A DNA stretch of 64,000 bases, taken from the NCBI GenBank assembly GCA_030268105.1, contig BSDZ01000011.1, forward strand, positions 3,559,001 to 3,623,000, read 5' to 3'. The notes under the pieces are model-generated. The model worked only from the letters and a program-made list of their open reading frames with translations, had not been told where the DNA came from and made no database searches. The position numbers were made by a program, and so were the translations under genes. Source of the stretch: Volvox africanus (lineage: Eukaryota; Chlorophyta; Chlorophyceae; Chlamydomonadales; Volvocaceae). This document shows, piece after piece, positions 42,203 to 54,529 of the stretch. Position 1 is the first letter of the stretch; the number at the start of each line of letters is the position of its first letter.

Positions 42203-45200
42203 ATGCAGAAGATTGTTGAGCAGGTGAGGATGGGCTGCCTGCAGTCTTTGCTCAATTATCATCTAGTCGTCGCTGTTTTGTTGGACCCATGGGTCGGCTC
42301 GGACTCTTGATCGCGAGAGGCCTGCATTTCGTCCAACTGTGCTTGGCTCCTGCCCACGCGGAACCTGCTCTATATACTTAGCCACAAAAACTTGCGCAAG
42401 GATGTCTCAAACGCACGGGAAGCCGCCAGCACGGATTCACCTGGGCGTTGGGAGGCCGCAACATTTGTAGAAGTCGCAGGTCGATTCTGCAGGCTGGTGG
42501 CTTTTCCCTTGAAAGCCGTCACCTAAGTTGATGTGGGTCCATCTTAAAAGTCTACTAGAAATGCACCAAAAGCGCATATCGGTTAGCGTGTACCAATTTT
42601 AATTGCAATTTCATAGCGATGGTCGAATGCGATCTCCGAAAGTTTTCGAGGCGAATAGCAACGGGCGCGTGATCGTGCAGCGCTTAGTGTGCTCCACGCT
42701 CACGCCGTCAATAACATATTGGATAATGGATAATGGGTATTGAATTCACGATTTACAAGAACCCCTACAGAAAGAGACATTCCCGACGAGCTCCAATCGC
42801 TGCAATCGTCCTAGCTTATTGATGTCTACCTGGCCTTTCATAGCTGTTTCATTCGGGGAGGTCTTCCCCCACTTTTTGCCGGTCTGTATATTTCCACGGC
42901 GGGCATTTTCGCTGGGTTTGTAAGATCGGATTGGGCAATTTTCTTATTTCGTACATCCAGCATTCCGTATTCACTCATTCCTGGTCCTCGTCGGCCACAT
43001 ACACACACGTCTTAACCGCTGGGCCTGGAGGATCTCCCCTTAGGCCAAGGACTGAGAACTGCGTTGCTGTTTGCTACGATTGTCATCGGGTCTTCATGTT
43101 CATCACACAGCACGTTTGTTACCCCCCCCCCCGGCCCCGTCCTTCCCCCGCCCTCGCCCTCGCCCCCGCTCCCGCTCCCAACCCACACGGTTATGGTACC
43201 TGGTGTCGTTGTGTTAACACGCGTTCGCCCCCCCTCCTTTCCCTCCTCCACAAACACACACACACACACAAACACATGCATACGAATACCCTGCCTCCAG
43301 GCTCGCCAATCTCTCCGTGTTGGAGAGGGCACCTTCAAGCCCACCCCCAACCTGCGCAACCCAGCCATGCTGACTGAGGCGGAGGACTTTGCCGTACAAA
43401 TGACCTCATTCAGGAACGCGATCCGGCGCTACCAGGGACACCTTCAGAGTGAGTCCTGGCCGCGCAGCAGCAGCAGCGGTAGGAGCAGCAGCAGCAGCGG
43501 TAGCAGCAGCGGTAGCAGCAGCGGTAGAAGCAGCGGTAGAAGCAGCGGTAGGAGCAGCAGCAGCAGCGGTAGCAGCAGCGGTAGAAGCAGCGGTAGGAGC
43601 AGCAGTAGGAGCAGCGTTAGGGTGATTGATTTCTTGGTTATGGTTTTGGTGGGCGAGGGATGACTTCGATGAGCCGATATGGCCGGACTGCGGCACCTGG
43701 CACCTGGCGCGTGGAGCTAGAGCTGAGAGCTGAGTTTGCGCTGCCCATCCGGGCTCTCCTTCCACCCCATCCGGGCTCTCCTCACATTCCCTGCCGCCCC
43801 TCACCCAATCCACCCAACTCACCCAACCCCTGACTCCCCTACGGACCCACAAATCCCGCCCAAGACGCAATCCCCTGTCCCCACCCACCCCACTCGCCAT
43901 CTCCCTACCCGCTGACCCCTCCACCCCACCCCTATCCATGCCCCTCCCCCGCCAGCCTTCCTTCGGTGCCTGCCCGTGGTGGCCCGGGGCAACCTCCCTC
44001 GCGTGTGGGAGCGTGTGCCCGGGGGCCTGTGCGAGCCGCTGAGACCCAATGTCAGTCACGCGCACCCGACCCGCGTGGGGGGGGAGTTCGACGAGGTGAG
44101 TCGCAGCTCTGCGGATACGGCGCTGCTGCGTCGTTCTGTACGAGATAGGAAAGAAGGTGTAGGTTCCGGATTGGACATCCGCTTGTGGGACGGTTGCCGC
44201 AGTGTGTGGTTTCGGAGTGTGCGCTGGGGATTGGACGCGTCATTGGTGCGGTTAGGGATGGCTGTGTATGTGTATGTGCTTATGTGTGTGTGTGCATAGG
44301 ACAAGATGAGAGCTCTAGGGAGGGTCAGACCGAATGCCTAGAGTGAGAGTGAGGAGGTAAGTGAGCAAAACCTCGATGTCGTCGCAGTACTTATTGTCCA
44401 TAATTACCATACGCCCTTCGCCACCCTTCCCCCAGCCTATGTCTGACCTCGGACCCACCCAACCTGACCTCTTCTGCCCATTGTCGTACATGCCGTATAT
44501 GTCTTTCCTCCGGCCCACGCCGTCCTCCCTTCCCCCGGGCCCCCCCTGACCCCCGCGCCTCAGGGTTTGTTGATCGACACTCGGGATTTGCTCGAGGCGC
44601 AGCTGCAGCAGGACATCGTGAAACCCATCGACCGCTGGCTGGAGAGCCTCGCCGTCGTTAAGGTGGAGGCTGTGAGGGGGCAGGGAGGCCGGGGTGCGGG
44701 GCTGGGGAAGGGGGGTCCCAGGGGCCAGCTGGTGGGGCATAGGCTTTGGGGTTGCGGGTTGCGGGGTTTGGGCACCCGAGGATGTGCGAGATCTACCAGG
44801 GCGGTTTCGGAGCGGGTGTATTATTATCAACTGACCAACTGACCAACTGATCGATCATAGGACCAGCTCACCCTCACTCAGCCAGAGGATCTTTCAGGGG
44901 TAAGATGTGTGTGTATGGGTCCGGAGGAGAGCATGGGGGGATTACGAGTGCAGACGGCAGCTTCACCGAGCAGTGGCGTGTGTATGTGTGTATGTGTGTA
45001 TGTGTGATTCTGCGGCGCCCACGCTTCCCCTTGCCCTCTCCGCGTCTCGCCCGGCCTGTCCCCCACCTCAGGTCCGCATGCGCAAGCTGGAGGGTCTCCG
45101 ACTTGACGTGGACGCCCGGCGCCGCCGAGTGCACCGCCGCCACATGAGGACTCTGGCCCGCATGGAGCGAAGGGAGACCCGGGGGGAGGGGGCGGGGGGC

Positions 45201-48200
45201 CGGACACGCAGTGAGTCCCATGGGTACATCGTGGAGCCGGGGCAGGGTTGTTGGGAGGCGGGGCTTGGGTTAGGGGGAGATGGAGATGAGGGATTTATAA
45301 ATTGAATTTAATTGAATAATATATAAATATGAAAAGGTAGTTGTTGGTTGGTTGGTTGAACAACTTGAGTCTTTACCGATAACGATCCGGTGGGTGAGGG
45401 TGAAGGGCGGGTGAAGGTGGGGGGCGGGTGAGGGTGGGGGCCATTTGAGTGCTGCTTGCTGGAAAGGGGTGGGAGCAGGTCCGTGCCAGGGAGGGGGAGT
45501 GGGATGGTGACGAGAAGACGGCTGGGATACGACCACGAAGGCTTCGTTCGGAAGTCGTCCGTGAGACACCGTACAGATGAAGTACTGTACAATTAGGACA
45601 ACCATACAATCAAAACAAGATCTTAGAAGTGCAGCGGTCTCTCAACTTTTGATTTCAAGCAAAGCAAGAATTGGGTAATGGGCACTGTCCTGTCACTCGT
45701 TATCCTTCCTCCTGCTGCATCGTACGGCATTATGTTGTTGCAGGCGTACGACATCGTTTGCATGTAGGACATGTGGTTGGCAGCGATGAGGATAGAGACA
45801 CAACCAGCGGCGAGACATCTGGTGAGGAGGAGTACGAGCTGTCGTACTCACCGAGTGGCCATAAGGCCCCAGATGACGAGAGTGTACGAGCCATTCGGGG
45901 GAGAGAGGACTTCGTTCGTTCCACCCTCTATTACCAACGCAAACTGGGAGGTGAGTTTCGGCTCCATGTAATTCCATGTTTTAAATCATTTAATGCGTTT
46001 AGATAACGTGTTTAGTCGTCCAGAACCCCCTCTTTTTTGCAGCTTCTTGCGCTTCCCAAAACGACGAATAATGTAAATCGTGAGATGCGAAATGGTCTAA
46101 ACCGCCAGGGATGTAGGAGTGGATGAATGTATGCCCAGGAGAAATGTTTTCAAATGGAATTCTCTCGCAACAACTCGATGCCCTACCTTAAAAGCATTTT
46201 TTGAAGTTGTGGAGGAGTCAATATGTGGGCGGCAGTAATCAGCGCCGTTGTGCGACAGTTGAGACACGTCCCTTCTTCATGCTCTCGCTCGTCTCTTAAG
46301 CCACCTCTTGGCAAGGTCACCGACCTTGTCGCATCTTTAAAAAATACAATCTTTAGATGTTGTCGTTTTTGTCGTACACAGCCGTACAGGCGACGTACAG
46401 TGAACAGGAGCAGCTAGTTTGGGAGCATCTTAGTGGTTTGGTTCGTGACGCGGCCTGGCTCAAGGCTTTTGTGGCGGGAGCTCTTCTCATCATCAAAGAC
46501 GCGTTGCAGGTGCCTAGAGGAGGGGGAAAGGGAGAAAGGGGGGAAGAGGGGGCAGGCTGCCCAAACCCCCACATTGCGGTAGGGAGCTCTTTAGGGCTTG
46601 AGGGTGTACTGCGCTCGGGGGCAAAGGGGATCTGGGAGATGGAAGGGAGGGCGGAGAGGTGAGGAAAGGGTATGAAAGCCGCGGAGAGCGTAGGCGTGTG
46701 TGTATGTGCGTTTGTGTATCTGTTGTGTCCTGCACCTCCCGCTCCCCCTCCCGCTCCCCTTCCTCCCGCCGGATGCAGGCCAGTGCCATCGCCCTGGGGA
46801 AGTGCAAGCTGCCGCTGCCCGCCTTCCCTCGCTTCAATGCTGGTGGAGTGTACGGCACTATCGGGGACCCCACCGCCCTCATCGCGGACGTGCCCGACTC
46901 TATCAAGCACGCCGCGGGCCGCGTAGCAAGTCCCCTGGCGCTGGTGGGCGCGGGTGTGGCTTCCGGAGCTGCTGACGTGGCGGCGGCGCTGCGGCCCAAG
47001 CGCATGACGGCGCAGCCGCTGCAGGTAAGCGAGTGGTGTGTGGAAACGGGAAAAAGTTGGTTTTTATAGTGAAATTGGTGGTTGATTGTTGGTGGTTACG
47101 GATGTTAGTAACGAGGTAGTAACGAGTACAAGGATGTCCTTGTCCTCCCAGCACCGGACTTTGATGGGTTTTCTAAGAGTTGCCGAGTACGAGTACGAGT
47201 ACGAGTACGAGTACGAGTACGAGTACGAGTACACGAGAAATAGATAGATAGATGGATATCTCGTGAGAAGTTAAACCTCGAGGACACCGCCGGAACCTTA
47301 AGCACCGCCTCCGCCCCCGCCGCCGCCACCAGCGGTTGCTTATTATCTCCGTAATGGCAGACAGGGGGCGGCTGACCTCTTCTCTTTACGTGACCTTGCT
47401 GCCCAACCCCCCCTCACCCCTCACCGAGCGGTATCATGACCCCTCATTCGTCTCCCCCCTTCCCCCACTCTAACACGAAGTACTTCACTTCACAGGTTCA
47501 AACCCGCCCCTCATTACCCCTCCTCCTCCCGGACGGGGCCCTGTCCTCTCCTGCTAGCAGACGTCGGCAGACACGGCCACTCCACGGTACGAACCCGTAC
47601 CGCCGGTCGCACGCGGCCAGCCCGACGTTCCCATGGATGAGCTGGCTGAAGCCGGTGGAGGTAAGGTGACACGCTTGGACAACATTTATTTTTTTCCTTA
47701 AAACGATCCTGTACATGATATAGCCACATGCTGTCTTTAGCTTTGCCATTTGTAGAAAGGTGTACTGCACGAGCTAGATCACAGAATCAGAGTGTTCGTA
47801 CGGCTTTGGTGTGGGGGCCCACACCAAAGAGAATTTCTTATTCGCATCGGCGTGTGTCTTCCCCCTTCTCTACCCCCTCCCGACACCCGACCTCGGGCCC
47901 CGACAACGGCTGCATCAGTTGCTGTGCATGCTATCAGAGCCAAACCTGCGAATCTGCCAGACACAAATACATGCACTTCCTTGACCTCTTTTCCCTCCCA
48001 CACGTAAAACACACACACACACGCATACCAGCGCCATCGTGCGATCGTGCACAGGGACGGCAAAGCCACATCCAAACTGCGCCGTTGCACCTTTGCAGAA
48101 ATTGCCGGCAGCACCACTACAACCCCCACGTCTGACCGCACTGCCGGCGGCAACGAGGGCGGCGGCGGCAGCGGCGGTGTGATTGGGGGACTTAGGGGCC

Positions 48201-48316
48201 TGGCTTCTGAGCTGTTCCAGGCCGCCCATCAGGGCCCGATCATGAGCGGCAGGGGCGAAGCCTTCGAGCCGGCCGCTGCAGCCGGCGTCGCAGCGGCTGC
48301 GGGTTTCGGAGCTTAA
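42203..48316 (+). CDS. BAR-domain protein, 11 exons, about 532 aa
   Basis: Exons: 42203-42223, 43301-43448, 43956-44095, 44564-44662, 44861-44899, 45072-45210, 45744-45950, 46382-46509, 46779-47024, 47496-47665, 48055-48316; phases agree throughout (1599 nt). The first coding exon is only 21 nt (MQKIVEQ). Joined to the next it gives an amphipathic start typical of N-BAR proteins (RQSLRVGEGTFKPT). The BAR helices include FRNAIRRYQGHLQ, LLEAQLQQDIVKPIDRWLES, the diagnostic KLEGLRLDVDARRRRVHRRH, and QEQLVWEHLSGLVRDAAWL. An acidic loop (GSDEDRDTTSGETSGEEEYE) interrupts the third helix region. The C-terminal third is low-complexity. BAR dimers bend membranes and act in endocytosis or vesicle traffic; the precise role here is inference. 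Intron 10 ends at 47665 rather than 47660 because only that keeps frame. Confidence 0.85.
43463..43620 (+). repeat. AGC/GGT trinucleotide repeat in BAR gene intron
   Basis: Imperfect (AGC)n with interspersed GGT and AGG units, inside the intron after exon 2. It is open in the exon 2 frame (Ser/Gly/Arg repeat) up to a stop at 43663, so intron retention would add a Ser-rich tail. Confidence 0.85.
47185..47232 (+). repeat. Hexanucleotide microsatellite (GAGTAC)8
   Basis: Eight perfect copies of GAGTAC in the BAR gene intron between exons 9 and 10. Confidence 0.95.
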
Positions 48317-48357
48317 AAGGATGCACACAGCGAATCAGGACGCATTGCAGGGCATTT

Positions 48358-48362
48358 TGTAA
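48358..48362 (+). terminator. Candidate poly(A) signal TGTAA of the BAR gene
   Basis: TGTAA 42 bases after the stop codon. This is the poly(A) signal used by Chlamydomonas-type algae, so the gene would have a very short 3' UTR. Confidence 0.5.
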
Positions 48363-50330
48363 CGAGATGGAGGACGGCGCTCACTGACCCATGGGTCGAG
48401 AGTACCTTCAAGCCGGCGAGGAGAGCCGTTGTCGTACGATGATGCATGCGGCGGCTGCCATTTGTTGGATCTGAGGGAACTTAGACTGTGACGAGGAGAG
48501 GCGGGGCTGGGGCGAGGTACTTCGGGGAAGCATCGCTGTTGAGGAAGGAGGGACCGGACGAGCAGGAGGACAGGGGGGTTGAGGAGGAGGAGAAGTCGCT
48601 GACCCATGGGTCTTTTCAGCCTGAAAGGTAGAGGAGGTGCAGGTGAAGTACTGGACTCTCGTTGCGGTGGATGTGGTCACGAAAAGGGCGGGAGAGGAGC
48701 CAAGCGGCGATGTAGCACTGTGTGGCAAAGTGGCGATTGGGACATGGAGTGGTGGTCGCCGGTGGGGAGGTGACTAGTGACCTTGGGGATGAGGACATAA
48801 GTGTCCGGTGCCTCCCTTTTGGTTCGAAAATCGTATTTGTAGTTCGTACGGTTCGTATAGTTTGCAGTACGATAGCGGGAAACCAAGGTGGTATGTGTTC
48901 TGTTGCGGTAGGGCCGGTGCGGTGCCTGGGGAGCAGAGCACAAGGTCTCGCTTTAAGCCGAGATGGCAGTTGTGGCAGTTGTGGCAGTTAGCTGTCGGAG
49001 TGGAAATGAAGTGGTGGTGGTGATGGTGGTGTTAACGGTGCAGTAGTAACGGCATGTTGTTGGTGGTGATGTGTGTTATATTGGGTGCCAGAAACAACCG
49101 ACCGGTATGGGTGGGTTCAGGGAGGGGAGAAGCAGCGGGCGTTTTGCCTTTCCCCTCTCCTAATAGTGAAGGTCGGAGCCGCAATCCGCGGGCGCGGATT
49201 GCGAGAATGCGGGGTGGAGGGGGATGTTACGCCAATCAGAGGGCTGCCATTTCATGGTCCGACTTTTGGGTGCGGGAAGCCTTTTGAGTGAAACAGCTGG
49301 AGAGTACCCTATAATTGGGTCTGCTACTGCGTGAAAATATCTTCCATTTTTTCTTATTGCCTCTGCGGCAGGGGTGTCGATTTATCGCCCTTGACAACTA
49401 TAAGTTGACAGTTGATACTCTGCTCGTTGATATCTGAATTGTAGGGGAATGACGTGTTCCTGTATCCTGGTAGACTTTGCCGTGTTTTGCTGTCACTAAA
49501 TTTGATCTCCGTCGGTTCGTCTTCTCTGCCTCCCCCTGAGTCCCCCCATAAGCTCCTGCGCCTGTGAGGTGTCTCGTGATCAAGGAGGTGCCTCGTGTGC
49601 CGCATTGCTGATCCACAAAATCTGCCATCTCGGGGTCTTTCTGCCCTCATTTCTGACCGTGCGGTTGATTAGTCGCGTCCCCCCTCCCTCTCCCCCTCCG
49701 CCTATTTATAGGGTATATAGCCGCTAAAGCGTAAAGAGACTGAATAGACTGGTACATAATTTTATAACGCGTGAACCAGCAAACCGCCGGCGTTCAGTGT
49801 CTCGTGTCTCCCGTGTAACACAACAGCGTAGATGTTGAGCAGCGCAGAAAGCTCAGAGCATATACCATATCAAATGCAAATAGTCGCGAGTCCTGGTTTT
49901 ACCGGAGCGGTTCTACCGGTCTGTCAGGGGCTGCGCATGTATCAGCATCACGACTACCCGCTATGCGCGGTTCCTCTAATGGCTCGAACCCCAAACCATC
50001 ATCTCCCTCCGCTGGCCCTCACAGAGGTCGGAGGGGACATGAACGGTGACGTGCCACGAAGGATGAGTACGCGTCCAGACGCAGAACAGATAACGGCTGG
50101 GTAGCCATGCCCCGTACGACGCCTCCACGGCGCCTCCACGGCAGAGCATCACCCTTACCAGCGGCCCATCGTTCCCTGCCATTCAAGATGTAGATTGCTT
50201 AGGAAGCTACCTCATCCCACAATCGTATCCGACCGGTGCATCCCTCTTTTCGTACGACTGCTGATGATACAACAACAACTACTAATATAGCTGCTGCTAC
50301 TGCTTGTTGCTATTGTTACACCCGTCTCCA
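48363..50330. other. Intergenic region between convergent genes
   Basis: About 2 kb with no supported gene. It contains two copies of the palindrome GACCCATGGGTC (48386-48397, 48601-48612) and short TGG/GTG-rich runs. Open frames at 49354-49650 and 49832-50104 show no protein character. Confidence 0.5.
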
Positions 50331-51618
50331 TTATGAATCCGGTTGCTGCCCTTGCATGTCTGCCCGGCCTATTTGCTCTTGCTTTTCCAGCGTCGGCTGT
50401 TGCTGTTCAGCCAGCACCGTCGTTGCCAGTTCAAACCGCCCCACTGGCTTCGCGCCTCCCTCTCCTCCCCCTCCCGAGCTACCCAGACCCTCGTCATCGC
50501 CGCGGCTGGCGCCGGGCCCCTCTGCTGCCATGTAACGGTACCACAAGCCCGTGTTCGCATCTCCGTACAACCCCGTCGCTGTATCGTAATAATATCCCAT
50601 CTTGGAGGAGTAAACGTATCCGGAATCCGGATCCAGTTCGAATCCATCTCGATCCGGAAGTGTCCCGGAGGGTCCCGCCGCTGCATCGACGACGCCACTC
50701 GCCGCCTCAAGTTGTCGTCCCCCCATCACCGCTGGCGGCGGCAGACATCCTTGGACCTCCATCGCCGTTAATCCGGCGGCGCCGTCGCCATTTACCCCTG
50801 TGGAAGCTCCAGCTGCCGCTTCTGCTGCTTCTGCTGCAGCCACTGTCAGAGATCTGTCGGTCTCATCGCCGGCGGCGCTGCCTGAACCGGAACCAGCTGC
50901 GGACTGCGGTGCAGATCCCCCGCCGGTACCTACATCACCATCACCATCATCATCCTCTCCAAACATGTCGACGTCCATATCCACAGCGGTCATTCTCGTG
51001 GCGCGTACTGAGCCACCAGGGCCTGATGTCGTCGTGGTCGTCGTCATGTTAGCTGCATCAAATCCAGTTACAGCGCCGTCGCCTTCTTCAACGAGCTCGT
51101 CTTCCTTTCCAACGTCGTGAGGGCCGATCATTCCTGTTGTGATACCCGACAACCGTATTACGTAAGGTGTCGGGGTTGTGGCTCAGTACGATGGAATGCA
51201 CAGGTGCCCGCGACAAACAAAGATATAGACGGACAAATGAAGTGAAATGAGCGTTAATAAACATAAAATAAATAAATATGTTATTACTGAAATACAGTTG
51301 ATAAAAATATGATAGATTAGAAAAAATATCCCCAACGCGTTGTGAGGCCCGTCTTTCAAGGATGACCCCCTCCCCTTTCTCCCCCTTCCCGACGTATTAG
51401 TAAGGTCTATGCTTCAGTCTGCGTCCCCCTCTCCCCCCTCCCCCTCCTCCTTCGCATCGACGACGGGCTACACAGTCACTGGCGCCATAAGGGGCCATGC
51501 GCTCTTGGACTCAGCGTGGAGTCACATGCGCTGAGAGATGTGGCGCAACACTAAGAACTACAAACACATATTACCTTCCATAAAATTCATGTCCAGCCGC
51601 TTCCGCTTCACCGTTGTC

Positions 51619-51651
<33 letters not shown>

Positions 51652-54529
51652 GCGTCAGTGCCACCGGCGTCGGCCGCCATGGCATCACTGCCGCTACTTG
51701 CCGGGCGCTTAAGTGTCGTGGTCGTTGCCCTCCCGGGCGCCGCCACCTGACCAATGGGTCGCAGCCCCGCCACCGTCAGGCTCCGCACCACATCCACACC
51801 CAAGGTCCGTTGCGCCGCACGCAGCAGCTGCTCACGGGTACTGCTGTACACGTCGTACATCCCAGCTGACAGTAGCAAATTGGCGTAGCTGGTCAGGGAG
51901 TCGAACTGACGCCTGCGGGTTTCAGATCGCATGCGGCAATGAGCGAGGGCAACGGCGGCGGGACCAAGAGGAGGGATTGTCGTACATGCCGTTCGCTCAT
52001 CTCTGCAACATGTTCCCTGGTATTACATAAGCAGGGGTGCTCTACTTATGCCGTTAGCTGTAGACAGGACTAAGCACCCGCTTATCCCGTACCTTGCCTC
52101 CCGTACAGCCTCCGACGGCTGCACCGCCGGTGCACGCCGCCGCGCTGCCGCAGCCACTGTCGCCTCCGCGACGGACTGCCTAGCGGCAGGAGAGGGCGGT
52201 GCATCTGCGGGACGCAGTCCCGCCGTACGAGACTCACGAAGCGGCTCCGAAGCCTCCGCACCGCTTCCGTCCAAATCCTCCATATCCACATCCCCGCGGG
52301 ATTGCGCTCTCCCCCCTATGCTCTCCTCCTCCGAAACCTCTTTCCCGACCCTCCGTTCGTTCTTCACGTGACTCTGCTCCAGCAGTCCCGCCGCCGCTGC
52401 CACCAACTCCTCCTTCCCGGCTTCGCCTGCCTCGACTTCTGGCTGTTGCCGATGCTGTGACGGCGACGGCGGCGGTGGCGGCGGCGGATCCGCCAATGCC
52501 GTACCTCCTTGATGCTCCCGTCGCTGCTTCCGCAGCCGCTGACGTTCGCCGCAGGATAGGTGCACCATTGACCCGCTCGCGCCACCATCTGCATCATCAC
52601 CACCACCTCCTCCTCCTCCTCCGCTTCCGCCTCCGCCACCGACCGGCACTAAGGACCCCAAACCAACAGGTGCGGCGCCCGCCGGCGCACTCAATAGCGG
52701 TACGACATCACCAACCAGGACAGCATTTCCTCCGTCCCCGCCAACGCCGACCGTACCGCCGCGCTCGTTACCGGTGGCTACCGTAGCGTCGGGAGCGACA
52801 GCTGGCTGTCCGGCTGCTTCTGCAGTGGTGGCGCTTGCAGCCGCGACCCCGGGCCCAGCGGCTCCCCCGTGCATTACCCTACCCAGTCGCCGCAAGCCAT
52901 CTAACGGCGTCTCCAGCGGCTGTAGCAGATCTGCCACTCGCTTTTGATACACGGCTCTCTCGTCGTCCTCCAATTCAGCACCCGTATCGTCCAGCATGTG
53001 CATATCGTATGGCCCGTCCTCCTCTTCCTCCTCCTCATCATCATCGACTGGGCCGTCACCGACGGGAACGATGTCGGCGGTCAGCTCATCCAGAATGGCG
53101 TTGCGGCGTTGCCGACGGCCCTTCGAGGTGTTCATTCCGTCAGCAAGGGCTGCTGCCGCCGCCGCCGCCGCCGGGCCCCCGTGGACAGCTCCTGAGCCAA
53201 ATCCAGCCCCCACCGTGGCCGCCGCCCTGCGCCGCCGCGCCGCTAGCTCCGGATCTGCTCTTACCTGATGATGCTCGTCCTGCAAGTCATATAAGATGAA
53301 CGGAGCATGGTATCGTATATGCCGTACTATTGATCGCCGTACAATCGCAGTAAGGGCTTGGGCCCTTACAGCCAATTTTTGCAAACACGACTGCTTTGGC
53401 TTGCCGTACGAATACAGTTGTAGGCGAAAATATCATCCTCAACACGGTATCGCGAGTAAGTATGACAACTTGAAATTTATCGGGCCTTATGTTCGCCGTA
53501 CTTGCGCACCATGATGCTCTCGAGCCAGGCGTCCGTGTCTTCTGCCTCCAGTCGGTACTCTAGGTAGTTGCCCTGCATTGAGCGGTTAGCGGTTGAAAAT
53601 GACTGGTTGGTGATTGCAGCAGTCTGCCGGGGAGAAGGAAAGGGCCCTCGCTCAACATCCTCCGTGTAACCCAAGCTGTGAGACTCGTTCTTAAACCTCG
53701 CCGCCCTGCATCTCACCTCTCCCTCCCCTCCCACTCCCCCCTCCCTTCCCACTCCCCCCTCCCCCCCTCCCCTCCCCTCCCCACTCCCCCCATCACCTCC
53801 CGTCCCCTCCCCCCCCCCTTCCCACCTCCCCCCCATCACCTCCCCCCTTCCCCCCTCCCCCACCTCCGCATCAAAGTACCCTGCCTCCCGCTCCGCCCGC
53901 AGGTGGAAGGGCTCGATGGGTATGCCGTCCTCGTTGTACAACTGCGGAAATGGCGCAGCAACGTATCCACGCAAAAACATATGCCGTGTGGGGAGCGTGG
54001 GTGAGAAGAAAGATAGGAGGTACTGATACACACATGTCTCTCCACGACCCATGACGCCTGTTACCCTGCCTCACCCGAACCCGCCCTTGGGTCTTGGACC
54101 CTCCAAGGTCTCATTGCATCCAACAAAAACCTAATTAAATTTCGAATGGCTCTTGAATTCTCGAAGATAACCCTGAGTGGTATAAAAACTGCGTTCGCAG
54201 TTTTGGCAAAATCGAGAGACCTAATAAAAATCAACAACAATGTCTTCACAGTGTTAGGAAGGAAGCGTCCCGCCCTCTCCCTCGCGGAATTACTTCTTCC
54301 TTCCTTTTCATTCTCCTCTCATACATGTACCGCTCATCTCAATACATAGTTCATACAGGCGAGTATCGGTTTCCCGTCCGCACCTCTTCTGGTTCGTCGT
54401 AGTCCTCTTCCGCTGCCGCCAGGTCATTCGGCAGAGACGTGTCCTCCAGCAGCTGCATGCGACTGACCTCTGCTCGGATGCGGGCTCGGCGGGTGGCGGC
54501 CAGGACGGGATCCAGAGAGCGGATCGGGC
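50331..54529 (-). CDS. CD2BP2/LIN1-like U5 snRNP protein with OCRE-like C-terminus (5' end unresolved)
   Basis: Exons: 54529-54384, 53941-53864, 53572-53510, 53264 (or 53279)-52093, 51912-51575, 51133-50331; phases agree. The pieces follow the order of the CD2BP2/Lin1 family. GIPIEPFHLRAEREAGYFDA, then GNYLEYRLEAEDTDAWLESI matches the ITPFN...GHFDADGNYF...DSWLDNI block of human CD2BP2. RVADLLQPLETPLDGLRRLG and FDSLTSYANLLLSAGMYDVY match its helical repeats. CD2BP2 (U5-52K) binds the U5 snRNP and leaves before the tri-snRNP is complete. Instead of the animal GYF domain, the end carries an OCRE-like run (SGYVYSSKMGYYYDTATGLY, then GLWYRY). Exons 4-6 are swollen with Gly/Ala/Asp low complexity. 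The first exon, needed in phase 1, was not found. Confidence 0.8.
53700..53863 (-). repeat. G-rich tract in CD2BP2-like gene intron
   Basis: CCTCCC/CCCCTCC runs on the plus strand, so GGGAGGGG runs in the transcript, covering most of the intron between the exons at 53941-53864 and 53572-53510. Many G3+ runs could form G-quadruplexes. Confidence 0.75.

Noticed and set aside
43064..43663. 199-codon frame including a Ser/Gly/Arg repeat
   Set aside because: It reads through an intron, BAR exon 2 and the next intron. The GTGAGT donor at 43449 and the in-phase exon at 43956 explain it better.
49832..50104. 90-codon plus-strand frame between the BAR and CD2BP2-like genes
   Set aside because: No domain, no neighbouring exons in phase and ordinary composition.
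52199..53299. Plus-strand Arg/Pro/His-rich frames opposite the large CD2BP2 exon
   Set aside because: Complement of GC-rich Ala/Gly/Asp coding sequence.
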